Source of the DNA: an uncultured Verrucomicrobiota bacterium
GTDB lineage: Bacteria; Verrucomicrobiota; Verrucomicrobiia; Opitutales; Opitutaceae
Direction: 5' to 3'
Assembly: GCA_903869675.1 (NCBI GenBank)
Contig: CAIQAB010000021.1
Location: forward strand, 1-64,000
Length of the DNA: 64,000 nt
The position numbers were made by a program, and so were the translations under genes. Below, one piece after another: positions 17,274 through 26,628 of this stretch. The notes beneath the pieces are model-generated. The model was not told the origin of the DNA, ran no database searches, and saw only the letters and a list, made by a program, of their open reading frames with translations. Position 1 is the first letter of the stretch; each line of letters starts with the position of its first letter.

Positions 17274-17708
17274 TTAGGATTGTGGTTGAACCGGGGTCGC
17301 AGCGGCGACCCGGGTGACGGACGAGAAGGGATACAGCTGGCCGGCGATGCTGATTTTAGCTCCGGCGTCGGTTTGCGTGACAGAATCAACCAGACCGCTC
17401 ACCTCCCCCTTGGAGGTGTCCACCGTGACCTCGCGACCGATCAGATTATACGAGGACTGCAGGGCAACATCCCCGCGCAAAGCGGTCATCTCGCGCGACA
17501 TTTGCGAGCTCTGCTCGAGCGCCGAGAACTGGGCCATTTGCCCCATGAACGCCGAGTCATCCATCGGCTTGAGCGGATCCTGCTTCGAGAGTTGCACGGT
17601 GAGAAGCTTGAGGAAGTCATCCTGCCCGAGCGTCTGCTTCGGAACACGATCCGCCTTCGTGGCCGCGGTGCCGGAAGCAGATGAGGAATTGGTGCTTGGG
17701 ATGGTCAT
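17274..17708 (-). CDS. flgD: Hook-cap scaffolding protein FlgD (short form)
   Basis: 144 residues. The FlgD signature is complete: LGQDDFLKLLTVQLSKQDPLKPMDDSAFMGQMAQFSALEQ, then NLIGREVTVDTSKGEVSGLVDSV. It lacks the C-terminal tudor/Fn3-like domains of the ~230-residue enterobacterial protein, as is common in short FlgDs. It caps the growing hook, consistent with its place between fliK and flgE. Confidence 0.95.
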   Translation of the reverse strand: MTIPSTNSSSASGTAATKADRVPKQTLGQDDFLKLLTVQLSKQDPLKPMDDSAFMGQMAQFSALEQSSQMSREMTALRGDVALQSSYNLIGREVTVDTSKGEVSGLVDSVTQTDAGAKISIAGQLYPFSSVTRVAAATPVQPQS

Positions 17709-17716
17709 GGAAAGAT

Positions 17717-19090
17717 TTAGGCGCGAACACTCAGAAGACGTTCTCGGTCACGAGCCGGCGTCGGTTGGTTCAGGACGGAAGCGATAGCGACCGGGACGGC
17801 GGACACGGCAACCTGCGGGCTGCGCGGCTCCATGTCTTGGCGGGCCTGCCGGCGGGAACCACCCTGCCCCGGTTCCGGCTCGCGCCCAAAGCCATTGACC
17901 GGCGTCTCCGGGACGAAAGCCGAAGGGCGGGCGCTGTCTTGCAAAGCCACGGATGCACCAAGTGAGGCAAAAACCGGCTCAGCCCAAACTGGGGAACCCG
18001 CTTCACGCTTGGCCGTGAAGTCAGACCAGGCCGAGGCCAACGCAGTGCGCACCTCGGGCGAATCTGAACGGAATTCCGCATGAACACGGCCCTCACGCAT
18101 CAAAACACGCACCTCGACGCAGTGCGTGTCATCCAGATCAAGCTTGAGCGTCACCCGCTCAGCCGGCGTGTCGCGGACCAAGTCGGCAACCTCGGCCACC
18201 CGCTCCACTAAACGGACCGCCGCCGAGGCAAGCTCCCCCGTGACCGGCGCGGAAGAAGTCGGCGCGACGGGCGGTTCCACAGACAGAGAGGTGGCGGAGG
18301 CAAAGGACATTGATTCAGCACCATAAGCTGACACCATGCCATTTCTAATTTCTATTTTGTTAAGTTTTTTATAATCAGTGTCTTTGACTTGGTTTTTATT
18401 TTCAAAAACCCTGGATTCACCGTTGGACAAACGACCAGCTGCACCGGCGGTGGCAATAAATTCCCCCCCCGCCTTGGTCGGCAGATCCGCGGTGGTGGCC
18501 ACTGCAAGCGCCCCACCCTGATCCAGACTGGGACGGACCCCGCCGGCGGCGGCGGTTTTAGTGGCGTTTACTTCAAAGGGCTTGGCATTCGCGAACGACG
18601 CGTCCCCGGCCGTATCCCCGCAAGAAACCGCGGCGGTTTCCACGGGGCGAGAGCCAACCGCGCATGGCTTAGGCGTGGCCCGGGCATCTGGCTCGCCGAG
18701 ATCGAGAAAGTCAGGGCCGGAAGATGCGCCCTGTTCGCCGTCAGCGGGGACGGTATTTTCCCCCGGTGAAGCAGGCGCGTCCGGCAAGGACGACGGCGGC
18801 GGCGGGGGGGGCGCAAACTGCGGAACTGGCGTCCAAAAAAATGGCAACGTCGTTCCCTGGGCGTCACATGCCTCCTGCTCGGTGGAGTTTTCCAGCGAAT
18901 CCGCCACCCGTTCAATAGGCTCTGCTTCCGGATCGCCCGCGTCATGGGGCGAGCACAGGCCCAGGCACTCGGCGAACCCCAGCGGTCCAACCGACGACGC
19001 CACCCCCTCTTCCGGCGCCACCACGGCGGTCATTAGAGCGGGCGCGCCGACCGAAGCCGGACCGATTCCCGTCGAGACGGAAGCCGTCAT
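17717..19090 (-). CDS. fliK: FliK-like hook-length control protein
   Basis: 457 residues from ATG 19090 (MTASVSTGIG); a GTG at 19111 would add seven. The long N-terminal part is of low complexity, rich in Pro, Ala, Gly and acidic residues, as in FliK rulers. A conserved Flg_hook-like domain near residues 320-400 (ERVTLKLDLDDTHCVEVRVLMREGRVHAEFRS) resembles the C-terminal switch domain, although the usual L-x-P-x-x-LG opening is altered. It measures hook length and switches export specificity. Position before flgD and flgE supports this. Confidence 0.82.
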   Translation of the reverse strand: MTASVSTGIGPASVGAPALMTAVVAPEEGVASSVGPLGFAECLGLCSPHDAGDPEAEPIERVADSLENSTEQEACDAQGTTLPFFWTPVPQFAPPPPPPSSLPDAPASPGENTVPADGEQGASSGPDFLDLGEPDARATPKPCAVGSRPVETAAVSCGDTAGDASFANAKPFEVNATKTAAAGGVRPSLDQGGALAVATTADLPTKAGGEFIATAGAAGRLSNGESRVFENKNQVKDTDYKKLNKIEIRNGMVSAYGAESMSFASATSLSVEPPVAPTSSAPVTGELASAAVRLVERVAEVADLVRDTPAERVTLKLDLDDTHCVEVRVLMREGRVHAEFRSDSPEVRTALASAWSDFTAKREAGSPVWAEPVFASLGASVALQDSARPSAFVPETPVNGFGREPEPGQGGSRRQARQDMEPRSPQVAVSAVPVAIASVLNQPTPARDRERLLSVRA

Positions 19091-19175
19091 GAAATTAGAA
19101 GTCGAAATCACGGCGATATAATTACTAAAAACCTAGCGAATAGTATTTTAGGCCAGTTTATACCGATACCGCCAC

Positions 19176-19790
19176 TCAAGGGCCGGCAGGCGTGCGCTGG
19201 GCGGAGATACGCTTTAATAACAAGGAAATAGTTGCGGCTCTTTTCGCACCATCCTCGCCAGCAACCGATTTTTGAGCGATCTGGGCGAGAATCGCCGAGT
19301 TCACGTCTGCTTTCATGAGGGAGAGCAACTTGGCAACCGTGACATCATCCATTTTACAGAGAATCGCAGCCGCGGCCGACGGCGCGATCTGGCTGTAAGT
19401 AGCCGCGAGCGGCTTGAGGTTCTTTTTCTCGGTATCCTTTACCTCGATCAAGTGCCGGTTGATCTCGCCGCGCATGGCCTCGAGCTGGGCACGGGTGCGC
19501 TCCAACTCCACCGCCTCCTCGGAAATTCGTTTTTCACGCATGGAGAGCTCTAGCTCCCGCTTGGCTACCTCCGCGCGCGCCACCTCCAGCTCCTTGGCGA
19601 GACTCTCGATCTCAACCGTCCAAAAATCCCAAGGCTTGTCCGGACGCTCCTCCTCTAGCTTCTGGACGGCATGCACTTGCCGCTGAGCAACTAGGCCCAT
19701 CGTCGTTTTCCATAGCCAAACCAGCACCACCGCGGCAGACAGCAGGGAAGCGAACAAAGCAGGGATGAAGGGTGAGGAGTGGGCTTTCAT
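19176..19790 (-). CDS. MotE-like flagellar protein (MgtE-N-like helical domain)
   Basis: 204 residues from ATG 19790 (MKAHSSPFIPAL); ATG 19805 is an alternative. An N-terminal membrane helix (about residues 8-27, ALFASLLSAAVVLVWLW) is followed by a long coiled coil (about 55-125, rich in KELEVARAEVAKRELELSMREK). The C-terminal domain, ATYSQIAPSAAAAILCKMDDVTVAKLLSLMKADVNSAILAQI, resembles the MgtE N-domain found in MotE, a periplasmic chaperone for stator/motor proteins. Position at the head of the flagellar run fits, and its promoter region is shared with the divergent fur gene. Confidence 0.75.
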   Translation of the reverse strand: MKAHSSPFIPALFASLLSAAVVLVWLWKTTMGLVAQRQVHAVQKLEEERPDKPWDFWTVEIESLAKELEVARAEVAKRELELSMREKRISEEAVELERTRAQLEAMRGEINRHLIEVKDTEKKNLKPLAATYSQIAPSAAAAILCKMDDVTVAKLLSLMKADVNSAILAQIAQKSVAGEDGAKRAATISLLLKRISAQRTPAGP

Positions 19791-19979
19791 GCACATGGGC
19801 CACATTGGGCAACCACCCCCTAAGCAAAAACAATACCGCGTAAAATTTTCTATTCTTTAATAATTCTAGGATAACGAAATAAAAATATATTACTGCTGTA
19901 AGGCCAATCTTCTGACGATACTCTCCGGCGGCTAGGTAAATTCTGCCGGGGCACTTCACAGCAGAGTCTGAACGTCGGC

Positions 19980-20489
19980 ATGGTTGACATAATTGAGACA
20001 AAAATGAGACTCGGTCCCGTGACTCCCGAAGCCATCGAAAGCGCCCGCCATAAGTTCCGCACCCATCTGGCCGCGCACGGCCTCCGCATCACTAACCAGC
20101 GAATTGCCATTTTCGACGCCGCCTTTGGCCAGGCAGAGCATTTCACGGCCGAGGAGTTACTCGCTCACTCCCGCGCCCTCGACGAGTCGGTCTCGCGCGC
20201 CACGGTCTACCGGACTCTGCCGCACCTCACGGGGAGCGGCGTGCTTCGCGAAGTTGATATCGGCCGAAACCTGAAATACTATCTACCCGACGCCGATAGC
20301 ACCGCCCAGGTCGCCCAAGTGATTTGCGTCGATTGCGACAAGATCTTCGAAATCAGCGCTCCCTTCATGTCATGGTATGGCAACACCGTGTCATCCAAAC
20401 TCGGCCTCACCCCGGTTTCGCAGCGCCTCCAAGTCAGCGCCACCTGCGATGCGCTGAAAGCCGCTGGCGCTTGTAAACACCGAGCCTGA
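19980..20489 (+). CDS. Fur-family metalloregulator
   Basis: 169 residues. The winged helix occupies about residues 20-95: HGLRITNQRIAIFDAAF is the typical helix opening, and VSRATVYRTLPHLTGSGVLREVD is the recognition-helix signature. The C-terminal part has the two Cys pairs of a structural zinc site (CVDCDK and a CDALKAAGACKHR tail), the latter spaced wider than the usual CxxC. Whether it is Fur, PerR or Zur cannot be decided by eye. Alternative start ATG 20004. It is transcribed divergently from the motE-like gene. Confidence 0.88.
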   Translation: MVDIIETKMRLGPVTPEAIESARHKFRTHLAAHGLRITNQRIAIFDAAFGQAEHFTAEELLAHSRALDESVSRATVYRTLPHLTGSGVLREVDIGRNLKYYLPDADSTAQVAQVICVDCDKIFEISAPFMSWYGNTVSSKLGLTPVSQRLQVSATCDALKAAGACKHRA

Positions 20490-20573
20490 AGCTTCCATCG
20501 CCCGCGGCACTGCTTTTTGTTCGCACGCGCCGGTCGGCTTGCCGTTTTCTGCCGCCTCCGCATCCTGTTCACC

Positions 20574-20954
20574 ATGGCCCGCAAAGACGACCACACCTTC
20601 GACATTTCGTTCTACGAGAGCATTCTCCGCCGCGATCCCTCCTACACCGAGGTCGTCGAGATTTTAGGCGGGCTTTACACCAAGGCGGGGCGCATCGCCG
20701 ACGGCCTGAAAATGGACCGCAAACTGGTGCGCCTGCAGCCGGAAAACGCCACCGCCCGCTACAACCTCGCCTGTAGCCTCGCCCTTTCCAAACGACCGGC
20801 CGAGGCCCTCGCCATCCTCGCCGAATCCATCGCCCTCGGCTACGATGACGCCGAGTGGATGGCCAAGGACCCCGACCTCACACCGCTCCACAAGCGCCCT
20901 GAGTTTAAGCTTTTGGTCGATTTGGTCCGCCAGACCATAAACCCCAAAAACTAA
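20574..20954 (+). CDS. Small TPR-like protein
   Basis: 126 residues from ATG 20574 (MARKDDHTFDISFYESILRRDP); the open frame extends to 20517, but ATG 20574 fits better. Paired helices form about two tetratricopeptide-like repeats: DPSYTEVVEILGGLYTKAGRIADGLKMDRKLVRLQPENATARYNLACSLALSKRPAEALAILAESIALGYD. No signal peptide. A C-terminal WMAKDPDLTPLHKRPEFKLLVD resembles the ending of many short TPR proteins. Probably a protein-interaction adaptor; partner unknown. It ends ten bases before nadA and is likely co-transcribed. Confidence 0.8.
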   Translation: MARKDDHTFDISFYESILRRDPSYTEVVEILGGLYTKAGRIADGLKMDRKLVRLQPENATARYNLACSLALSKRPAEALAILAESIALGYDDAEWMAKDPDLTPLHKRPEFKLLVDLVRQTINPKN

Positions 20955-20964
20955 CACATCCCCC

Positions 20965-21936
20965 GTGCTCGACTACAAACCGCTCATCCTCCCGCCCCGC
21001 GCCACGCCACCGCCGCTGAGCGCGATCCAGGAGGAAGTTCTCGCCCTTAAACGCGAACGCAACGCCGTCATCCTCGCACACAACTACCAAAACGAGGAAA
21101 TCCAGCGCATAGCTGATTTCGTAGGAGATTCGCTCGGGCTCAGCTATCAGGCCCAGGCCGCCCGGGCCGACGTGATCCTTTTCTGCGGCGTGCACTTCAT
21201 GGCCGAGACGGCCAAAATCGTGAACCCCGGCCGCACCGTCCTTCTGCCCGACCTCGACGCCGGCTGCTCGCTGGCCGACTCCTGCCCCGCCGATCGCCTC
21301 GCCACCTACAAGGCCGCCCACCCCGGGGTCTACGTCGTCGCCTACATCAACTGCTCCGCGGCCGTGAAAGCCCTGAGCGACGTAATCGTCACCAGCGGCA
21401 ACGCCCAGCGCATCGTGCAACGCGTGCCCGCCGACCGCGAGATCCTCTTCGTCCCCGACCAGAATCTCGGCCAGTGGGTATCCCAGAAAACCGGCCGCGC
21501 GATGCAGCTCTGGCCGGGCAGTTGTTACGCCCACGTCCTGTTCACCACCCAGGCCATCGAACGCGTCCGGCTAAAATTTCCCGACGCACCGGTCGTCGCC
21601 CACCCCGAGTGCGTCGAAGCGGTGCGCGACCTCGCCGACGAGGTGTGCTCGACCGAACTGATGGTGAAGTTCGCCAAAAACTCTCCCGCCGAACGCATCA
21701 TCGTGGTCACCGAGAGCGGCATGCTCCACCGCCTGCGGCGCGAGGTGCCGGAAAAGACTTTTATCGCCGGACCGACCGACACCTGCGCCTGCAACGACTG
21801 CCGGTTCATGAAAATGAACACGATCGAGAAGGTCCGCGACGCGCTGAAGTTCATGCGCCCCGCCATCGAGGTGCCCGAGGCCATCCGCCTCGCCGCCCTC
21901 GCGCCCATCCAGCGCATGCTGGACTGGAGCCGCTGA
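20965..21936 (+). CDS. nadA: Quinolinate synthase A
   Basis: 323 residues from GTG 20965. NadA condenses iminoaspartate with dihydroxyacetone phosphate to quinolinate, the precursor of NAD. The sequence shows ILAHNYQNEEIQRIADFVGDSLGLS, CGVHFMAETAKI, PDLDAGCSLADSC, the PGSCYAH segment, HPEC and the C-terminal CACNDCRFMKMNT. Cysteines at about 101, 187 and 274-279 are expected to hold the 4Fe-4S cluster. No nadB or nadC is nearby. It is convergent with uvrB, only 13 bases apart. Confidence 0.96.
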   Translation: MLDYKPLILPPRATPPPLSAIQEEVLALKRERNAVILAHNYQNEEIQRIADFVGDSLGLSYQAQAARADVILFCGVHFMAETAKIVNPGRTVLLPDLDAGCSLADSCPADRLATYKAAHPGVYVVAYINCSAAVKALSDVIVTSGNAQRIVQRVPADREILFVPDQNLGQWVSQKTGRAMQLWPGSCYAHVLFTTQAIERVRLKFPDAPVVAHPECVEAVRDLADEVCSTELMVKFAKNSPAERIIVVTESGMLHRLRREVPEKTFIAGPTDTCACNDCRFMKMNTIEKVRDALKFMRPAIEVPEAIRLAALAPIQRMLDWSR

Positions 21937-21949
21937 ACGCGGGGTCACC

Positions 21950-24004
21950 TCACCTGCGCCGCGCACCCCCGCCGCCGGCACGGCCCTTGCCTTTGGCGCC
22001 GCCACTCTTGCCGGAAACAGCCTGCGCGGCCTTGCGGAAATCCCCCGAACGCAGGGCCTGGATCTGGTCGCGAAGCACCGCCGCGCGCTCAAACTCGAGG
22101 CGGGCAGAGGCATCGGCCATATCCTGCTCCAGCTCGGCGATGACCGCCGCCACGTCCTCGGGGCCACCCTCGGCCAGCGCGTTGGGCTCCTCAGCCCGCA
22201 CGCCGGAACCGTCGTAAACGTGCAGGCTCGACTGCTGCGAACGCTTCACGCTGCGCGGCGTGATGCCGTGCTCGGCATTGTAGGCGAGCTGCTTGGCGCG
22301 ACGCGCCGAGGTCACCTCGATCGTTCGGCGAATGGACTCGGTGACGACGTCGGCGTAGAAAATCACCCGCCCCTTCTCGTGACGCGCAGCGCGACCAGAG
22401 GTCTGAATGAGTGAAGTTTCACTGCGAAGAAAACCCTCCTTGTCGGCATCGAGCACCGCCACCAAGGCGACCTCGGGCAGGTCCAGACCCTCACGCAGCA
22501 GGTTGATGCCAATGAGCACGTCAAAATTACCCAGACGCAGGTTGCGCAGAATCTCGACGCGCTCGATGGCGTCGATGTCGCTGTGCAGATACTCGACCTT
22601 CAGCCGGGCCTCGCGAAAATGCGCCGTGAGATCCTCCGACAAGCGCTTGGTGATCGTCGTCACCAGCACACGCTCGCCTGCCTCCACCGCGAGGCGACAC
22701 TCGGCGATGAGATTCTCCACCTGCCCCTTGGTCGGTCGTATTTTGATTTCGGGATCAAGCAGGCCCGTGGGCCGAATCACCTGCTCGGCGATCACCGCGG
22801 AGCGCTCCAATTCGAACTTAGCCGGCGTGGCCGAAACGTAGACGATCTGATCCGTGATGGACATAAACTCGTCAAAATTCTGCGGCCGGTTGTCCAAAGC
22901 GGAGGGCAGGCGAAACCCGAAGTTCACCAGCACCTTCTTGCGGGCCTGATCACCGTTGAACATGCCGCCGATCTGCGGGACAGAAGCGTGGCTCTCATCA
23001 ATCAGGAGCAGGAACTCAGGTGGGAAAAAATCCAACAGGCAGAGCGGACGCTCTCCTGCTGCACGACCGGCAAGGTGGCGCGAGTAGTTCTCGATGCCAT
23101 TGCAGAAACCCATCTCCTGAAGCATCTCCAAGTCGTAGTTGGTGCGCATACGAATGCGCTGGGCCTCGAGCAGCAGCCCCTGTTTCTCGAACTCGGCCAC
23201 CCGCGCATCGAGCTCGGCCTTGATGCGATCCACGGCGGAGCCGAGTTTATCCTTGGTCGTGACGTATTGGTTGGCCGGGTAGAGATCGAATTTATCCAGC
23301 CGGCGCAGGACCGAGCCGGTCAGTGGATCAAACTCGCTCAAAGCCTCGATCTCGTCCCCCCAGAACTCGACCCGCAGCCCCTGCTCCAGATAAGCCGGCA
23401 TGATATCCACGACGTCGCCCCGCACCCGGAAGGTGCCGCGCTTAAATTCGTAGTCGTTACGGGAGTATAGATTATCCACCAGCCGTTGCAGTAAGACCTG
23501 CCGGGGCAACATGGCCCCGCGCTCGAGCGGGATGCGCAGCTCCTTGAAGTCGTCGGGCGAACCCAGGCCGTAGATGCAGGAGACGGAAGCGACCACGATG
23601 ACGTCGCGGCGCGAAACCAACGCGCTGGAGGCGGCGATGCGCAGGCGCTCGATCTCCTCATTGATGGAAGAATCCTTCTCGATGAAGGTGTCCGACGACG
23701 GCACGTAGGCCTCGGGCTGATAGAAATCGAAGTGCGAGACGAAGTATTCGACCGAGTTTTCCGGGAAGAAATTTTTGAACTCGGAGTAGAGCTGGGCGGC
23801 GAGGGTCTTGTTGTGCGAGATGATGAGCGTGGGCCGGTCGCGAGCCACGATCAGATTTGCCATGGTGAAGGTTTTGCCGGAGCCGGTGACGCCCAGGAGG
23901 GTCTGGTGCTTGTTGCCAGCCAGCAGCGAGGCGGACAACGCGGCGATGGCCTGCGGCTGGTCACCCGTCGGCGCATAGTCGGCATGGAGCTTAAACATTC
24001 CCAT
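21950..24004 (-). CDS. uvrB: Excinuclease ABC subunit B
   Basis: 684 residues from ATG 24004 (MGMFKLHADYAPTGDQ); the longer frame would need a TTG at 24013. UvrB is the DNA-damage-verifying helicase of nucleotide-excision repair. Walker A GVTGSGKT lies at residues 38-45. The beta-hairpin region (YFVSHFDFYQPEAYVPSSDTFIEKDSSINEEI), LLLIDESHASVPQ, YVSATPAKFEL, GINLLREGLDLPEVALVAVLDADKEGFLRS and QTSGRAARHEKGRVI are all present. A C-terminal UVR motif (AAVIAELEQDMADASARLEFERAAVLRDQI) contacts UvrC. The basic Gly-rich tail (GGAKGKGRAGGGGARRR) is extra. Confidence 0.98.
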   Translation of the reverse strand: MGMFKLHADYAPTGDQPQAIAALSASLLAGNKHQTLLGVTGSGKTFTMANLIVARDRPTLIISHNKTLAAQLYSEFKNFFPENSVEYFVSHFDFYQPEAYVPSSDTFIEKDSSINEEIERLRIAASSALVSRRDVIVVASVSCIYGLGSPDDFKELRIPLERGAMLPRQVLLQRLVDNLYSRNDYEFKRGTFRVRGDVVDIMPAYLEQGLRVEFWGDEIEALSEFDPLTGSVLRRLDKFDLYPANQYVTTKDKLGSAVDRIKAELDARVAEFEKQGLLLEAQRIRMRTNYDLEMLQEMGFCNGIENYSRHLAGRAAGERPLCLLDFFPPEFLLLIDESHASVPQIGGMFNGDQARKKVLVNFGFRLPSALDNRPQNFDEFMSITDQIVYVSATPAKFELERSAVIAEQVIRPTGLLDPEIKIRPTKGQVENLIAECRLAVEAGERVLVTTITKRLSEDLTAHFREARLKVEYLHSDIDAIERVEILRNLRLGNFDVLIGINLLREGLDLPEVALVAVLDADKEGFLRSETSLIQTSGRAARHEKGRVIFYADVVTESIRRTIEVTSARRAKQLAYNAEHGITPRSVKRSQQSSLHVYDGSGVRAEEPNALAEGGPEDVAAVIAELEQDMADASARLEFERAAVLRDQIQALRSGDFRKAAQAVSGKSGGAKGKGRAGGGGARRR

Positions 24005-24068
24005 GGCGCTCAAGGTGCGCGGAAGCCCCGCGGGCGCTAGTGGAAAACTCGGCCACGGGGCCGGGAGA

Positions 24069-25550
24069 TCAAAGCAGGAGAAAACACGCTGCCATAACCA
24101 GGGTAGGCAGGATCGCAGCGACTGCGAGTTTAGCGGGGGAAAAACCTTCGGGGAAAAAACGCTGGAGGACGGAGAGCCCGGCGGGGTTGGGGGCGTTGGC
24201 GATTACCGTCAGGCCGCCCCCGGCCACCGCACCAGCCACGACCGCGTATTTAGCGGCGTCGGTGAATCCCGGCACAAGCGTGGCAAGGTAGGTGATGGCG
24301 GCGTTGTCGTTAAACGCAGTCAAAAGCGTCGCTCCCCAGAATAGCGCGGTTGGGGCCAGATCCGATAGCACCGGTGCAATCCACCAACCTTGCAGACCGC
24401 CATGAATGACCAGACCCGCGAGGAAAAACCCGACCAGCAACGGCCCGCGAAGCTCAAGCCGAGTCTGGTGGTGGGCCGTGGCCTGCAGGAAAGCCACGAA
24501 GAAAAGAAACCCGCCGATAAAGAGCACCGGATAATGCGCCGCCCACACTGTCCAGGCGAGAAACCCGAGGTGCGTCGCCGTCACCCATGCCGGCACCGGC
24601 GGACGCTGCGCCTCCGAAACGCCGTCCGCCCGCGGGAAGCCCGCCGAGAGCGTGCTCAGTTCGCGCCGAAATAACGCGGCGTAAAGCACGGTGGCCAAGA
24701 CGATTCCAACCACGGCCTTCCAGCCGAAGTTCAACGCCATGTGAGAGAGCCCCCAACTCCACGGCCCTGCCACCATAAGCACGGGGGGCGCCGCGAAGTG
24801 GGTTAGTGTGCCGCCGACAGAAATGTTAACGAAAAGCAGGCCGATGGTCGCGTAGCGTAGCCCCGAACTGGGCTGACAGGCGTAAAACTGCCGGGCAAGG
24901 AGCAGCGCCCCCACAGTCATCGCCGCCGGCTCAGTGATGAGCGAACCCAATATGGGCGTCAGCACAAGCAGGGCGATCCACCACGCGAAGGGGGTGCCGC
25001 CCCCGAGCGCCGCGACCCGCCGCAAACCCGCCTCCGCCAAAGCGATAACCGGTCGGGATGCCGCCATCGCCATGATGATGAAGACAAACAGCGGCTCGGT
25101 GTAGTTAACCCCCGAAACATAGGCGATGGCGGTGTCCACCCCAGCGTAGAACGCGATAGCGATCCCAAGCACCACCGCCCAGAGCCCAAATACCACCTCA
25201 ATCTCGCCTAAAAAATGAAGCCCTTGGCCAAGAAAACTCACTTCATCAGGCAAACCGTCGAGGTTGCAATCGCGCCGCCCTTCGCCTCCGGTGAGTCGAC
25301 GGCGTTCGCGCAGACGGGCCGCGTGACGCTCCTCAATTATATGGGCCTGGTGACGGATGGCTCCGGCAAAAAAGGTGTGCAGGATCGCGAGCAGGAAAAT
25401 GCCCGTGGCCACCAAGTTAAAAGGCTCCGCCATGACCCGTCCGGTCAAGACGGACCAGAGACCCGCGCCCTCCGCTTCAGCATAGCTCTCCAAGGTCCTC
25501 GGAAAGGCCACGACCGGCGCGGCGACGGCGAAGAGAAGCGACATCGTCAT
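24069..25550 (-). CDS. Putative Na+/H+ antiporter (Na_H_antiport_3 type)
   Basis: 493 residues with roughly 11-13 hydrophobic helices, so an integral inner-membrane transporter. The pattern GEIEVVFGLWAVVLG, LITEPAAMTVGALLLARQF, FVNISVGGTLTHFAAPPVLMVAGPW and TALFWGATLLTAFNDNAAITYL matches a family annotated as putative Na+/H+ antiporter within the ion-transporter superfamily; ion specificity is unproven here. ATG 25550 overlaps the stop of the SerB-like gene as ATGA. uvrB follows after 64 bases on the same strand. Confidence 0.85.
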   Translation of the reverse strand: MTMSLLFAVAAPVVAFPRTLESYAEAEGAGLWSVLTGRVMAEPFNLVATGIFLLAILHTFFAGAIRHQAHIIEERHAARLRERRRLTGGEGRRDCNLDGLPDEVSFLGQGLHFLGEIEVVFGLWAVVLGIAIAFYAGVDTAIAYVSGVNYTEPLFVFIIMAMAASRPVIALAEAGLRRVAALGGGTPFAWWIALLVLTPILGSLITEPAAMTVGALLLARQFYACQPSSGLRYATIGLLFVNISVGGTLTHFAAPPVLMVAGPWSWGLSHMALNFGWKAVVGIVLATVLYAALFRRELSTLSAGFPRADGVSEAQRPPVPAWVTATHLGFLAWTVWAAHYPVLFIGGFLFFVAFLQATAHHQTRLELRGPLLVGFFLAGLVIHGGLQGWWIAPVLSDLAPTALFWGATLLTAFNDNAAITYLATLVPGFTDAAKYAVVAGAVAGGGLTVIANAPNPAGLSVLQRFFPEGFSPAKLAVAAILPTLVMAACFLLL

Positions 25551-26194
25551 GGCAGCAGGGCCGGCACGTCGGCCAAAGTCTCGACAAACACAGACGCCCC
25601 CGCCTTGACCTTGGCCCGCGTCAGGTAGCGGCCAAACCCGATAAACAAATCCACCTCGGGGGCGGTCTCAAGGTCGCTCACCCCGTCCCCTACCATCACG
25701 ATACGTTCCGGCCTGAGTTCAGTCCGAAGCGCTCGGATACGTTCGGGTTTCCCGCCTGAACGAGTCGTCGGGTAGGCCTCGTCGAAGCCAACGTAATCTC
25801 CCGCCGCATCAAAAAACAGATCAACCGCCTCCACTCGCTCAATTCCCAGGAAATCCGCCAGCGGCCGGATCGCGGGACGAAACCCGCCGCTCAAAATCAT
25901 CGGGGTCCATCCTGCGGCCCGCGCCGCCGCCAAAGCCGCTACAGCGGTAGGCTCAACCGTCTCGATGTAGCGCCGGCCAATCTCGGATACGTTCACGCGC
26001 GTTGGCTGGATGATGCGAAGGCGTTCCCCGAAGACCGCTTCAACCGATATCCGCCCATCCATGGCCTGATGCGTCATGGCCTCGACCCGGGCAAAAACAT
26101 CAGAACCCCGCAGCCGGGCCAATTCATCAACGCCTTCGATGGCGCTCAGCGTGCTATCACAGTCTAAAATCAAAAGTTTAAGCGGTAGGGCCAT
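25547..26194 (-). CDS. HAD-IB phosphatase, SerB-like
   Basis: 215 residues from ATG 26194 (MALPLKLLILDCDSTL). The frame continues to 26311, but a terminator for rpmE sits inside that extension, which supports the shorter start. HAD motif I is DCDST (Asp 11 nucleophile, Asp 13 acid), motif II the Ser in ILSGGF, motif III the Lys in SGGKPERI, and motif IV GDGVSDLE. The pattern IEGVDELA after motif I is that of phosphoserine phosphatases, so serine biosynthesis is the best guess; other small phosphomonoesters are possible. Its stop overlaps the antiporter start by four bases. Confidence 0.85.
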   Translation of the reverse strand: MALPLKLLILDCDSTLSAIEGVDELARLRGSDVFARVEAMTHQAMDGRISVEAVFGERLRIIQPTRVNVSEIGRRYIETVEPTAVAALAAARAAGWTPMILSGGFRPAIRPLADFLGIERVEAVDLFFDAAGDYVGFDEAYPTTRSGGKPERIRALRTELRPERIVMVGDGVSDLETAPEVDLFIGFGRYLTRAKVKAGASVFVETLADVPALLP

Positions 26195-26268
26195 GGGCGA
26201 GCCGCACAATCCCAGCGGAAAGCGAATGCACGCAAGCGTGACTTGGAGTGACGTCATGCGCTCAAACG

Positions 26269-26303
26269 AAAAAACCGCCGGCCCGAAGGGGCGCAGCGGT
26301 TTA
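26269..26303 (-). terminator. Terminator of the rpmJ-rpmE unit
   Basis: On the minus strand, AAACCGC pairs with GCGGTTT (26297-26303 and 26273-26279), with an inner GCCC/GGGC stem and a short loop, followed by a T-run (complement of 26270-26275). It lies 28 bases after the rpmE stop. A run of A on the plus strand would make it weaker in the other direction. Confidence 0.85.
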
Positions 26304-26331
26304 AAAACCAAATGAGTGGCGTGATGAAGCG

Positions 26332-26595
26332 TTACTTCTTGGCGACAGGGGATGTGCTGCGACGGAACTTGGTGGTGAACTTTTCCACGCGACCGGCGGT
26401 GTCCACGATGCGCTTCTCGCCAGTGTAGGCGGGATGGGAATCCATGGTCACGTCGCGGATCACGACGAAATATTCTACGCCGTCGATGACTTCCTTGCGG
26501 GCGGACTTCATCGTGGACTTGGTCAGGAATTTCTTGCCGGAGGCAACGTCGAGGAAACAGACGTTGTTAAGGGTGGGATGGCCTTCGCTCTTCAT
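26332..26595 (-). CDS. rpmE2: Ribosomal protein bL31, type B (zinc-independent)
   Basis: 87 residues. MKSEGHPTLNNVCFLDVASGKKFLTKST and the later DSHPAYTGEKRIVDTAGRVEKF are the standard bL31 type B pattern. It lacks the CxxC pair that binds zinc in type A, having only one Cys, so it is the C-minus form typically used when zinc is scarce or as the sole copy. It lies downstream of rpmJ on the same strand, 33 bases apart, and ends in a strong terminator. Confidence 0.97.
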   Translation of the reverse strand: MKSEGHPTLNNVCFLDVASGKKFLTKSTMKSARKEVIDGVEYFVVIRDVTMDSHPAYTGEKRIVDTAGRVEKFTTKFRRSTSPVAKK

Positions 26596-26628
26596 GATAA
26601 TTAAGGATTTAGATCGGCAAGCGCCGGA